A DNA stretch of 64,000 nt, taken from Prunella strophiata (lineage: Eukaryota > Chordata > Aves > Passeriformes > Prunellidae). Made by a program: the position numbers and the translations under genes. Position 1 is the stretch's first letter, and the number at the start of each line of letters is the position of its first letter. Location of the stretch: contig JAZBQD010000030.1 of NCBI GenBank assembly GCA_036583965.1, positions 89,759,300-89,823,299 of the forward strand, given 5' to 3'. Positions 45,056 to 57,775 of this stretch are shown here, in pieces. The notes beneath the pieces are model-generated. The model was not told the DNA's origin. It saw only the letters and a program-made list of their open reading frames with translations, and searched no databases.

Positions 45056-47262
45056 TAGTGTTGTATCCCTGAAGGGTTTTGCTTTCTCTAGGAGAGGGAA
45101 TTCTTCCTATAGTTATCTGGCCAGAAGCTTTTGCTCCTTTGAAGTATGAGCTGCCTGGAGAAGCTACAGAATGGCTTATCCATGCCTTATAATCTGATTA
45201 ACACCACCATTGGAGCTGGTGCTGGTCATGCTGGACCACATCTGCAGTAGCCACAATCAGGCAACAGTAATTTCTGTTGTCCTTAGAAGGATCTAATGCA
45301 GAACTAGACAAAGAATGACCAGGCCTTTTCACAGGCTTTTACAGTTTATATGGGAAATCACAGCATTACAAATCACTTCTGTATACTTGGCTTCTGTTCC
45401 TTCCTATACCATTTCTGGTCTTGTTTCTTGGACACAAATTGTCAGAATGAAAAGAGAAAAAGCTCAGAACAATAATAAAAAAAATTCCCTAAAACACCCA
45501 ACCCAAAGAATTATACTCTGCCAGAATGAAGTGTCCGTGGGCATCAGACTTCTGACCCCATGAAGATCAGGCAAGAGAAGATTTTTGCTGTCTGTCTCCT
45601 GTACTTCGTCATTCAATAAATTTAGCAGACGAATCTGGAATTATATTTTGATCTTTAGCTGTTTAATATCCTGTTACAGTCCTTGGAACATGGGTCAAAA
45701 TACTGTTCTAGCCATCAGAATATAGGACAGGCTAGTGACCTTGATTAGATACAGAGAGACTCTCGTTTACAGCTCTTCTGTCACACACAGATTTGCTTTC
45801 TCACTGCCAAGAAGGAAATTCAAGCACATGATTCATTGTCCTGGGTGAGTGAAAGGATGGAACAACTACCTCTCACCTTTTCAAAAAGGAGAAGAGTGAT
45901 GGGCTCTCCATTTTTTATGAAACAAAATGAGATGCATCTTATTTGGTCTGATTTGATTTCAAATGTAATTCTATTTTTACTCACTGTGGCCTAAGTATTT
46001 TCACATGCAGTGAGTGCAAACAGGCTGTCCTTTTGAGGTGGGGGTTGCAGGGTTACAGAGAAGGTCTCACAGACTTGTGTCCTGCCACATCCATGCAATC
46101 ATACAAGAAGTTTAACCCTTTGGAGATGACTGTGGTAAAGAACAGTTTCTAAATATTTTAAATTCAGAGCAACTTAAGATACTGGCTTGTTCAAACCTGT
46201 ATAAAATATGTTAGTCTTATCAGGGTCTTTTTTTCTGTGATATGTCTGATTGTGGAGCCTTGGATGTTCAGACTGAATCAGCACAACTTTTTTCATTTCA
46301 CTCTGAAAGGTCAAACCAAATACATTCTGTTCTTACTCATAAGTACAGTTTGAAAGGGAATCTCGCTGTTGCTGCCACTCCAGGTGTAAGGGCAGTGTAT
46401 CTGTAAACATTTAATTACCTACTTTTTAAACCCTAAACTAATGTTTTATAGGAAAAATCAAACCACAATGTTTCTAGAGAGGAACATGTTAAGACTTTTA
46501 TTGCTTTTATTTTCTTCCAGCAGTGCCTAATATCTAAATGACATAGATTTAAACCATTTGCAAAAGCTTTTGACTTGAGTAGGCCATGCCAACCATTTTA
46601 CCAACAATCTTTTCTTCCACACCTTTTTTCCAGTTATGTGAAATGGGCTATGTTTGGTATTAATTTTCTGTAATTCTTTGGGTAAAAAGATCAACAACCT
46701 TTTTATCCTACCATCTTTTCTTCTGAACACCATCCTTTGTACCTGGCTAATAACTTGAAGTAGTATGAAAATTTAAGCAGTTAATGTCTGTTCCCAATGT
46801 TTCTCAAGAGTCCTTTTGGTTTTAGACACCCACACATGGTCTCTTTTTGTAAAAAGGTGGTTTTCCTTTAAGCCCCCATACACTGTTTGCTAAATCCTCA
46901 GTGAGCTGAAGGGTTTACACCAGCAGGATGGATACACATGATCCTCTGAAATCTGCCATTAGAGCAATTCATAAGCATGGCTAACAGAGTGGTAAAGGCA
47001 CTGTGAGCTCTAAAATACCTCCACATCTTGGATCTTAAAGTTCTCCTAAAACCACTCTGCAGTTTTGACTTCCCTATCAGTAACAAAATTACAAACATTA
47101 TGTTACCTCAACAAACTGCTGGAAGACCTGTTAGGAAAGTTCTTTTCAGCTCTTAGTCTGTAATGTCTGAACTTCACTTCTTTCAGCAAAAAGTTCTTTG
47201 AAAGGCCTCTGAGCCTTCATTGCCCATCTTATCTGCTGATCCCAAACCCCAGGAACATTATG
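45056..47262. other. intergenic, nothing recognised
   Basis: No named repeat or coding block. A lysine/arginine-rich minus-strand open frame at 46,527-46,733 reflects A/T-rich sequence and matches nothing I know. Confidence 0.5.
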
Positions 47263-47295
47263 TATATATATATATATATATATATACATATATAT
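47263..47295. repeat. (TA)n microsatellite
   Basis: TA units with one CA interruption at 47287-47288. Confidence 0.95.
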
Positions 47296-50200
47296 CTCAC
47301 ATACTTGAAACTTACAGCTGGCCTTGGAGAGTCACTGCACACCCAAACTGGGCTTCCCGTTGTGCAGCCCCACAAAATACTTCTGCCTGCTTTAAAATGT
47401 CCTTGTGCTGCCTTGTGTAAAGTGGAGGCCAACAGTGTGCTTGTGGGATGGTCAAAGCCTCACCACTTTCATTTGGCTTTTCAAAGCACAGAGTTCACTC
47501 CTCCCAAAATTGTTATCAGGTCAGTACAAAAAGTTATTTAACGGGAACACTCCTGTAGCCAACACCAGGGCTTATTTGGCTTCTTGAAAGAGGATGAAAG
47601 ATCTGCTGAGAAGAACTTTCCTGAGACCACTTTCAACAAACCCTTGGGAAAAAAATGCTTGGAGCTCCTGTTCTTGCAGGCAGAAGAAAGGGGAGCAGGA
47701 GGTTCTCTGTGCAGGAGGAACAGAAAGGACATTTGGGAATTGTTTGCTTTGATCGTGCAAGGAAAGACAAGTTGGACAGTGGCTGAGCCAGGAGGATTTG
47801 AGACTCTTTTTTGTCTTGATTGGAGAGAAAGGGAATTTGGGATTTGGTTGGACTGAAAACGTGTCCAAACCCTTTACTTTTCACACAAACTTCACACAAA
47901 ATGATAGTGGTGGTTAGGAAGGGGGTCTGGCTCAACTTCTGGAGCAGATTTCACTTGATGATGTTGAGATGTCAACATTACCTCTTATGATTGCCTAATT
48001 CTTTCCATTATATGCCATTGTTTTATTCTGTCCATAATTCTGCCAAGTTTCTGTGACTTGGGATTAAATTATTTTTGCTTGCACTCTGCCAGTCCCTGAA
48101 TACTTGTAAAGAGAGGCAAGACCTCTCTGAGAATGATGTTAGAAAAGGCTTTTTTGATCCCTTTCAACTTTTTAAGATAAATCTTCACCATTTTTATGAT
48201 TTTGAGCAGGTATTCAGTTTGTCATGAGACATGATCTGGGAATAAGGAGGGGTTCATTTTGCCCCATGAGACTGTGTGTGGATCAGAACAAGATAGGAAG
48301 AACTTCACTACTTTATTTCTGTCATGGGCTTGGTCAAATCAAAAGCAGTGATTCATCTTAGGTATCTCAGATTTTGCTTCTCTGATTTGAGATATGTGAA
48401 GGAAATTTGGAACCAGAATTTTTTTTTAGCAGTGTCACTTATAATTTTAAAAATCTTTATTTAAATATAAAACCATATTTAATTATTTAAATATAAAAAT
48501 ATTTATTTCATGTAAAAGTGAATTCTTCTAAAATATTCCTGCATCCTGCTCAATATTTTCTTCTCTGCTACAATATTTAAATTCCATTTTTGACGTAGGA
48601 ATTGACCTACCTATTTAGCTTTTTTCTTTAGCCATTTTTGTTTTTATATATATGTATTTTATACTGTGAAAAAAGAACCTGTCTTCACTTGAAGTTATTC
48701 CATCTCCAATTACATATGAGCATTTATCTCTGTATGTGTGTGTTACTTTAAATTAAGTGTCTTAATGTACTTAATGAGATTGCTTTTTGAAGAATCCTAA
48801 GCATGCCTATCTTAATACTTGAGGATAAGAAACCTTAATTCTTTTTGTTCATGTATTTGCCCTGAAAGTAGAACTTAGAAAGTGAGAGAAATGTTGTTGG
48901 GCCTGCCAGGGAATCAGCTTTCCAAATCCTAGCCTGAACTCTGACAGGAAGAAATAAAAACATAAAATATCCTCTACAAGTTGGTCTGAACCAGCATTTA
49001 TATATTTGTTTCTTCATAAGAAAATTGATTTTAAAACTAGCATTTTGACTTTGACTATATCATCTTACTCTTAAACATCTCTCTTGACTAGCAAAAGCCA
49101 TGCTTAGGCTGGGAAAAGAAGGATTGCAATTATGCAAATCTTTCAATCCTATATAAGTACAGCCTATCTACAGAAGCTTGTTAAATCTCTCTCGGTTGCA
49201 GAAGTGGTTCTCATCAAGCCAGGAAACATTATATATATTTCCTGGAAATACAACATTATGACCAAGCTCAAACTAAAACTCACAATTCAAACTCTTACTA
49301 TTGGATATGAATCTACTAAAGATGTCACAAATTATTGAGGGTAAACATAAACAATAATATTCAATGCTTATTGTTTGAATTTTTCAAATGAATCTGAAGT
49401 AGTACAAATATTCAGTGGACAGAAAAAAGAAATTTCATCATATAACTAGTAACTGTTAATTATTTGTCTCCATGAAATAAAAAGAACATCTGAAAATTGT
49501 TTTCATACTCTTTTGCTGATCTTGGGTAAAGGCCCTTTTATGCTTTACAAAACTTTTTAGGGAGGGGGCATCTTCATAACAAGATAGACAACTAGTTCTG
49601 AGACTTTCATCACACCACTGTGTTGAGAGATCCTCAAAAGATGCTCATGGAGTATTTGAATTGTACCATTTTGTGCATCACCTCCCTTCTGGGAACTTCA
49701 AAGGTTCACTTCAGGCTCTCTCTCTCTGGCTGCTGACCTGACAGAAATGTTTATACTTTGGATGCTTCAGAGCTGCCATTCTTCAAAATTGCCTGTAGCT
49801 CTATTTGCTCAGTTCTGCATGCAAGGGGAAGACAGACTAATTTTCACCCTGTTATGTGTACATTTGCTTGTTGTTTGTATTTGTTGTACTTCTGTTCTGG
49901 GCTTTCATCCAATACCTTTTATTAACATTTTTTCTTGGCTGTCTTTCCCATTCCACATCCTATTTTTAATTTATTTTTATTTTTAACTAATTTCAACACT
50001 TGTAATTTTTTTAGCACATCCTGCAGTCTTTTTCACTGTTCCCTGGAGCTGTTTCCTTCACAACATTCCTCAGCAAAGTTTCCACATCTCAATAACAATG
50101 TTCCATTTAAGCTCTCTAAAGAAATTTTTTTGCATCATCATTCACTGATAGGATCATTCATTCATAGGATCTCCCTGTCCTAAAACTCTGAAATAGAGTG

Positions 50201-53200
50201 TATTCAGCTTAAAAGCCAATTTGTTGGCCAGGGATTTAGTTTGCATTGAACAGAAATAAGGTGCTAAGCTTCTTCAGTGGAGTTCTTTTCCACCTCCTGA
50301 CAGAGTACTGGGAAAATGTTGCAGCTGAGCCTGGGACATTGGTGATAGATTTTTGTATTTGTACTACTGGTCTGAAAAGTCTAGTTTGGTTTCCCTTCAG
50401 ATTTAGAGAGCTGGAGAGACAGATTGGTCCAACATCTACACTTTTAACCATCTCTGGTTAACCTCCATCTTCTGTTAGGGTCTCATTCCATTTCCTCATG
50501 GACTAGGAAGAAGCCATAGAGATTTGAAACCCTGTGAGCTAGAAGACTTTGGCAAACAGGCACAGAAAGATATGAGGTCCTTGTGTACTGGGGGCTGTCT
50601 CATCCTAACATCTGTCTAACAAACCCTTCTTCACAGAGATGGTCTTCTTGAGAGGTAGCAACCGTGGAGGTTGCTGTCCTCTACAGAAGCATTGTCCTTG
50701 TGGCCTGAGTGGCTCAGCCACCTTTTTATGCTCTGGAGACATTTCCATGGATGGGAAGGTACAGATACTGTTAGAGTTCAGGTCTCCCTTCTGTCCCAAA
50801 TCCCTGCTTTGGCTGGCATGGGATTCTGACTAGCAGAAGCTGTCAGATGCGTGGCCAAACCCAGGTCCACGTAATTCCATCATTACTGAAGCTTTTGATG
50901 TTGATTCACTGTTTAATTAGGGCCCCCAAATCATCTTGGTGTCCAATTCCTACTGCATGAATGGATCAGCCATGTCTGCTTCACTCTGGTGGGAGCCACT
51001 CTGTGCACTGGGGAGCACTGGGTAACAAGGGGGCTCTTCATTCACTCTCTCTCTGGCTCTTCAAATAGCAAAGGTAAAACAAGAGGACACAGGAACAAGT
51101 CAAGGGAAGGTTCTGGAGCACGTCAAATAGAAAGAGTTGCACAATGTGCATTCAGTAACCACAAGCAACTAAAGCAGGAGATAACTGAGCTGGTAACAAA
51201 CCCATGGTTTCCAGTCACTAAAATGCATGTGAGAAAGGTAAAGATACATGTTTTTAAGAAAATTCTATAATTGTGCCATGGGAATTGTAGGGTATTGCCA
51301 GGTCAGTGGCTGAGAAAAACGCACACTACGCCAGAGATCTAATATATAATAACAGTCAATGAGGAAACCAAGATGTATCACGCCAAATCATCATCCCAGG
51401 TATAAGATGCATATCTGTTTTTTCACCTTTCTCTTCATTTTATGATTCCATGTGTCCTGCTTCTGTTAGGGGAGATATTGAACCAGTTTAGGGCCACCAT
51501 GGCAACATGGTCCTGCTTAGCAGTTGTTTGTCCAGTCCAGGAGGAACATCATTATTGCCCATCAAAAGCTTGACCAAGTTTAAGATGAAGGTATAAACAA
51601 ACTCACTAAGTTTTAATCTGAGCAAGACAGAGCTGGTGCTGCAGATGGAATCTGCAGGAACATGTGTATCCTGGGGGAAGAGAGATTTGATGGCTTGGTG
51701 AGCATTTGCCTGTCTTTCCATGAAGTGCTGGCAGTACAGAGGTGTTTATTACCCTATGTGAATCAAGAGTGAGGTGTGGTGAGATAGGCATTGCCTTGCT
51801 GATTTCTGGAGTGGAGTATTTCCTCTTGCTGGGTGTATCCTTGGGGCTGACAGGGAAACCACTAGAAGCTAAGCCAGCTGAGATGTGCCATCCTGGGACA
51901 AGACACTTCCCAAGGCTGTGTCTACACTAGCACAGTTCAACAGTACTGTTGTGTGGAGTGCAGCAATTAAATGGTTTGAAATCTACCTCCTTCATTTCTT
52001 CTTCCTCCCCAGGACAGAAGAGGTCAACAGGCACTTGAAGAGGGATTCCCCAGGTTTAATTGTTCAGCAGTTTCTAGCAAGACACTTTCAGTAGAAAACT
52101 CTTGACTCTGAGGTTCTCTTCCAAGGAAGCCCAGAATGGGTTCATTGACCTGTGGGTACAGACAGGCTTTCACCTGAAGCAGAAATGGACAAGCTGGTTT
52201 TGTTTTGGAATTGCACACAGAGGAAGAAGAAAACCATTGAGAAGTGGTGATTTGGTGAACTTTGTGCATCGATTCTGCCCTAAGCACATTATACATGAAA
52301 TGGAAATTAAATGACTGGTAACACAAGCTGCATATTAGCTCCTCACCTCCATTGTCTAGTTTGTTTTGAGCCCACGGTTTTTACAGATGGCATTAACTTG
52401 CTGTTCCCTGTATTCCTTTGCTTATGCTACTACCACCCCCAAAAGACTCAGCCTCTCAAAAATGGAGCAAAAAGCAACTGAATGTCTTATCCCCACTGGC
52501 CATTCCATTAGATTGTGTTTTGGACAATGGTATCAAAAATCACTCTACAGCATAAATGTTGGCAGACAAATATGTTTTCATAGCCTGGGTGACCATGATG
52601 TCCCAATTTGAATAGAACAATCTGAAATCCACTAGTATTTCATGGACTCCAAATGCCAAAGAGTATCAGAAAATCCACTCCTTCTCTTCTCCCTCTTATT
52701 TTTCATTATCATATTTTCATCACCCATAGAAGAGTCATTCAGTACAATTTACTCTGTGATAGATAGACTGCACAAATCTGGTAGCATGCTCTTCTGCTGT
52801 GGATCATTAGTGAATTAGACTTGCAGGCAGAAGAATCTGAATGTCAAGCAATGCCAAAATTTATGATCTATCGTTTCGTCTTGCTTTGATCTTTACAACC
52901 CAAGCTTGTAAGTAGGTGTATCTCCAGTGACTTCATTCATTTCTGACTTCACAAAAGATTTGTCAAAGAGAAATCCTGCTCTTTCACACGGGTGGGAGCT
53001 TACAAACTGCAAGCAAGAACAATCTCATGGTAATAACAATGATCAAGAATTGGAATCTAATGGAAAATGATACATACATGTGCCAAAATTAAAGTAGAAA
53101 ATTTTACTTCCTACAAAGGCAGAAATCTATGTGGAATACACAAGTAGGCTGGTGATTTTTTATTTATTTTTTATTTTATCTGAAATTTTATTATTTCAAC

Positions 53201-54035
53201 TGGTTTTGGTAAAGAGTACAGGCTCTTTGAGAGCCCCTGGGCTACAGTTGAATTGGAGAGCTAAAAATGTTTCCAGGCTCCTAGGCTGGGATGCAAACTC
53301 TACCTGCATTTTAAGTCTGTATTGGAGTGAGATGTATGAACCCACTGAAACATTGCTTCTTCTCTAGAAAAGCAACTCTTGTCTATGGGCTAAAGAGGAG
53401 CTACACCACGTTCTGTGAGATGCCCTCTGCAGACAAGAGGTATCCAGCCACAATGCAGACTTTGCCAAAGCAAAGAAGTGCAGACATGCAAGTTGTCTCT
53501 GCATTATTCATGTCATGGTAATGAGAAAATTAAGTTATTTTCAAACCCAGTAACTTGAAGGAGCTTGAGAGGTGGACTTAAGAAAGAATTAGGAAGGGAG
53601 AGAACATTTTGAATGATTTCATTAATTATTTTGGATTAGGAGATATTGCCAAGTATCATGCCAACGATGTTGCTTCACATTTATAAAATAGTTCAGATTT
53701 TGCATGTCACAATACAAAGATGTACAGGGAGGGCCTCTGACATCTTATGCAGGAAAAGCCATGGCATGTACAAGTCAGAATACCCTCAAATTGCTTGTGC
53801 CTGTAAATTTCCTTTTGCACTGAAACTCCAACTTGCCAAGATTCCCCCAAAGTCTTATGAAGGAATGAGGCTACAGAGGTTTGGTTCTGGATTTCAGCAG
53901 CTCCTGGCTCAGTAATCTCTACTGATGCCTGTTCTTAGAGCAATTTGCATTCCTAAGTGATTATGGGATGCTTTGTCCTTCAGGTTTTTTATGTCGTTTC
54001 ATTATTAGAAGCTTGCGGTATTTTTGCCAGGATCT
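47296..54035. other. intergenic, no gene seen
   Basis: About 6.7 kb of AT-rich sequence. A very AT-rich patch at 48,440-48,510 repeats tatttaaatataaaa twice. I recognise no coding exon, RNA gene or transposon. Confidence 0.5.
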
Positions 54036-54069
54036 CCCTCTCTCTCTCTCCTTTCTTTCTTTCTTTCTC
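54036..54069. repeat. (CT)n/(TTTC)n microsatellite
   Basis: Short CT repeat passing into four TTTC units. Confidence 0.93.
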
Positions 54070-54689
54070 AAAAACAAAACCCCAACTAAAACCAAACCTG
54101 ATCTTTTTATCTAGTACCTTAGAAGAGTCATTGGTGAGATCAGAAGCTTTAATGGCGCTGTTTATTGTAGTTCAAATAATCTCTAGCAGCATCTTCCTGG
54201 AGCTATAACAATGGAAGGGTATTTTATAGCTTTGGGTATAATAGTGTCATATGGAAAAAAAGAAAACCTTATTAGCTCAAACTCTTTATCAGACTTAAAG
54301 AGCACACTGGAGAGACATTTTTATATATATTTAACTCAATACTTAATAAGAAGAGAAATAGACCAAAGAACAATCTTTACCTAAATTACTGAGCCTCCTG
54401 GACTTCTTACCTCTTTGTGTTTGAATGCATGCAGACAGTTTGAAAACAAGCCACCACTCCTGACAAGAGTAATTATTTTAATCTTTGTCCTGGAAACATA
54501 CTGCATTTACTCTTTGGTTGTGGAGGAGCCAATTGGGAAACATTGGCAGCTCAAGTTTTCTTTTCAAGAAAAAGTCCCCATGTCCTGTATGCTGGTCCTT
54601 GGCAGGAGCCCATTGGACACCTGTGCTCCCAAACCTGGCCTGCTAGAAGTGCCCACTACAGATGTCAGAGCTCTTTTGTTGACTTCCTA
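54070..54689. other. intergenic, nothing recognised
   Basis: No coding block or named repeat. Confidence 0.5.
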
Positions 54690-55160
54690 TTAGGCACCAC
54701 TTAATGGATGTGAGCCGAACACAGCTTTGCCTAAGCACTTATCAATAGACAGCAAACATTCTTCTTTCCATGGGCAAAGGGTCAGACTGTTTTGCCTGGC
54801 TATAAAGCTGTGCCAGATAATTGCTGGTGATTAGCAATTTTAATTACCAGGTGCTAGGGGTCGTTTCTTGTGGAGCTTTTTTTGCTGTTGTTGTAATTGG
54901 GCAGGCTGTCAATAGGTATGGCTTATTGTACACATGGTGTGTATTTGCAGATACATCGAGCATCCTTTTAAAGCAGGTAAAATAAAGTCAGCAGCATAAC
55001 TTGCTTCTGTTTGTATCTGATCAGCTGCATAGTGCTCCAACAGGTTTTGTGATAAAACTTGTCTGGTACAGGAATCTTTAATACAAATTGCTAAAGCAGC
55101 CTTTAATCCTCTTGTAAACACTTGTATGTACTATTGTTATTGAAGAGAGGCAATGATTTT
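54690..55160. promoter_or_regulatory. candidate conserved noncoding element
   Basis: Non-repetitive block with TAATTA at 54841-54846, GATTAGCAATTTTAATTACC, CTTTAATCC (OTX/GSC-type) near 55,099 and ATTGTTATTG (SOX-type) near 55,132. The motif mix suits a neural enhancer, in keeping with the likely SOX1 neighbourhood. This is inference only. Confidence 0.35.
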
Positions 55161-55888
55161 AAAGTCTTTTCCTGCTACATTGGTCACGTTGGAACTAAGA
55201 TTGTCAAACATGTTCTACCTCATTGGTTTTGCATGCAGACTTTTAGGGGGTTTTGATAGAATCACAAAACCAATGGCACAATGAGCAGCAAACTAATCTT
55301 TTACCATATTCAGCGACAAAATAGGTTCAAAATAGAAGTAAGTAACACAAAAGACTCTGATCTTCCTCACAGCAGAGAAAAAGTAAGCAACTACAACACT
55401 TCAGTATCTGTTTTTACTAAAATTTCCATGTATTTCCTTTTACCTACATTATTCTACATCACAAGCCTTGCAGACACACTGAAGGTCTCTGAAAGCTGAA
55501 AGTACTGTTTACCAGTCCTGTTAGAAGAATAATAGGCTTGTTCTTCGAGACAGTAAAAAAGGATGAATACCTCTGCAGTACAGAGTTCTAGCTCTGTTTT
55601 AATTTGTTCTGCAGTAATATCTTGTCATCTCCCAGCTCCCATCACAGCTTTGTTTTTTTCCAGCAATAGCTAGGCTGCTTTAAAGAGGAGAAGCTCACAA
55701 GGAGGTGGAAAACTGTAGTGCCAAGTCTCTTTTGTGTCAAAAATTGAAGGTGTCTTAATGCTTGAGACTGCTATATTGGTGCTTATGAAGTTCTTCACTA
55801 TGGCATATTGTGCAGCTACAGATTATCCATACTGGTTGACATTCTGCCACTAGTTAATCAGAGCTTCAATATCATTGAAGTCTGCACT
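55161..55888. other. intergenic, nothing recognised
   Basis: No feature found. Confidence 0.5.
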
Positions 55889-55965
55889 TAAAAAAAAAAA
55901 AAAAAAAGAAAAAAGAATTAAAAAAAGGAAAAAAAAAAAGAAAAATAAAAAAAGAAAAGAAAATA
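55889..55965. repeat. A-rich low-complexity tract
   Basis: A-runs broken by single G or T residues. It may be the poly(A)-like end of an old element, but nothing recognisable adjoins it. Confidence 0.9.
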
Positions 55966-56689
55966 GTAGCTAAATAGTGCATGTAGAAAGATGCCTCTGG
56001 GAAAAGATGTCCCTGTGGAGGAGAATGCCATTCCCAGGGTGCTCTCATCCCAAGCTTCCATGGCACAGCTACATCCCGTGAAAAACACAGACCTTTCTTC
56101 TTTCTGCTAACTCCAAAATCTGTGGATAAGCTGCAAAACCCTAGTCCTGACAGTACTACAAAGAAAGCTGCAAACAATTAAGATTCCTGAGAAGTGGGAC
56201 AGCCTGGAGCAGAATCTGATTTCCTGAAATCAGATTTTGAGCAGTGGGACATGTAACGCCCTGGTAGCAGATGCAGCCATCAAGGGCAAAAAATGTTGGT
56301 CATAGGACTAACACATAGTCATGATGGATCAGTTTTCACAAACAACCTTTGTTTCCAAGCCTGAAATCTGATCTTTACTGTATAAAAAATTTATTAGCCC
56401 AGGTATGATGACATTAGTTATACTTCCCTCTGTATCATTAGCTGGAAATAGACCATTTTTCTTCCTACACTGCATTCTTGTTTGCCTAATATCACAGGCT
56501 GAAAGGAAAGGTTCTTGACACTGAAAACCACTGATGCCAGTTTATTTTGGTTTCAACATGGACTATATTCCCTCTTTTTCCTGTCTCCTGATAATGGCAG
56601 TTCAAAAAGATGCAGAAATCTACACAAGACTCTCTGCTCCTGTTGCCAGAAGAAGTTCACAAAACAGGTGTTTTCCTACATCTATGTAT
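55966..56689. other. intergenic with a small hairpin
   Basis: A perfect 10-bp inverted repeat (56213-56222 and 56227-56236, 4-base loop) is flanked by the direct repeat agtgggaca (56193 and 56243). Otherwise nothing recognised. Confidence 0.5.
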
Positions 56690-57775
56690 TGAGTTGACTC
56701 TGCCTGGATGCCAGGCACCCACTAAAGCTCCTCTATCCCTTCCCTCTACAACTGAATGGGGGAGAGAAAATACAATGAAGGATAAGGGCCAAGAGAGATC
56801 ACTCCCCAGATGCTGACACGGGCAAAACAGACTCAGACTCGGGGTATGTACTGAATTTACTACAAACAAAATCAGAGCAGGATAAAGAGAAGTAACATAA
56901 ATCTTAAAAACATCTTTTCCCACCTTTCCCTCCTTCTAGCTCTAGCTCCTCCCTCCCAACAGCATAGGGAGACAAGGAAGAGAAGGTTACTGTCAGTTCA
57001 TGACAAGTTTTTCCTGATGTTGCTCAGTGAGAGGAGTCCTTCCTCTGCTCCAGCATGGGGTCCCTCCCATGGGAAACAGTTCTCCTATGAACTTTTCCTA
57101 CGTGAATCCATCCCACAGGCAATGGTTCTTCACAAACTTTCCACAGGGTGCACTCCTTCAGGTACAGCCTGCTCCAGCGTGGGTCCCCCACAGTGTCACC
57201 AGTCCTACAAGGAAACCTGCTCCAGCATGGGATTCTTTCTACAGGTCTGCAGGTCCCTGCCAGGAGCCTGCTTCAGCCTGGGTGTCCCATGGGCTCACAG
57301 CCTCCTCTCAGGCATCCAGCTCCAGCATGGGGCTTCTCCATGGGCTGCAGGTGGATCTTGTGGTGTTCCATGGGCTGCAGGGGCAGAAGCTGTCTCCCCA
57401 TGGGCTGCACCACAGGCTGCAGGGGTATCTCAACTCCAGCTCCTGGAGCACCTCCTCTTCCTCCTTCTGCACCAGCCTTGGCGTCTGCAGGGCTGTTCTT
57501 CTCCCATATTCTTACTCTGCTCTTCTCTGAGCACAATTCCAACTGCCCAATAATGTTTTTTCTTCTTCTCAAATAAGTTATCACAGTTATCACAGAGGGT
57601 TACCATCGTCTCTGATGGGCTCAGCAGCACATCCTTCATAGAGCTGAAGGATGAATGAATGAATCCCTCATTCAGCTGGCATTGGCTCTGCTGGACATGA
57701 AAGAGGCTTCTGGCAGCTTCTCACAGCAGCCACCTTTATAGCCCCCCTGCTATGAAAACTTGGCCATGCAAACCC
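56690..57775 (-). mobile_element. long, decayed LTR of an avian endogenous retrovirus
   Basis: The plus strand starts tgagttgactctgcctggat, close to the reverse of a common bird LTR 3' end (..ggcatccagccagggtcaac..). It then keeps gggcaaaacagactcagact and aaaatcagagcaggataaag, a long series of degenerate units with ctccagcatggg and catgggctgcagg (57,040-57,430), and ends with caccttt-atagcccccctgct. On the minus strand a TATA box (CTATAAAGGTGG) maps to 57730-57741. The length of about 1.1 kb suits that LTR family. Open frames in it are by-products of the internal repeats. No flanking coding region was seen, so it is probably a solo LTR. Confidence 0.82.
57040..57430 (-). repeat. degenerate internal tandem units of the long LTR
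   Basis: Variable units of about 40-60 bases built on 'ctccagcatggg' and 'catgggctgcagg' recur at least seven times. They are a feature of this LTR type and generate long open frames in all plus-strand frames. Confidence 0.8.

Noticed and set aside
46527..47098. Basic minus-strand open frames suggesting a retroelement
   Set aside because: No reverse-transcriptase, integrase or other motif was recognised, and the AT-rich sequence explains the lysine and arginine content.
55255..55285. Possible CR1 tail (atagaatcacaaaacca)
   Set aside because: The similarity is limited to about a dozen bases, and no CR1 body follows.
57017..57576. Three overlapping plus-strand open frames of 142-178 codons
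   Set aside because: They lie wholly inside a decayed LTR made of degenerate tandem units and match no protein family.
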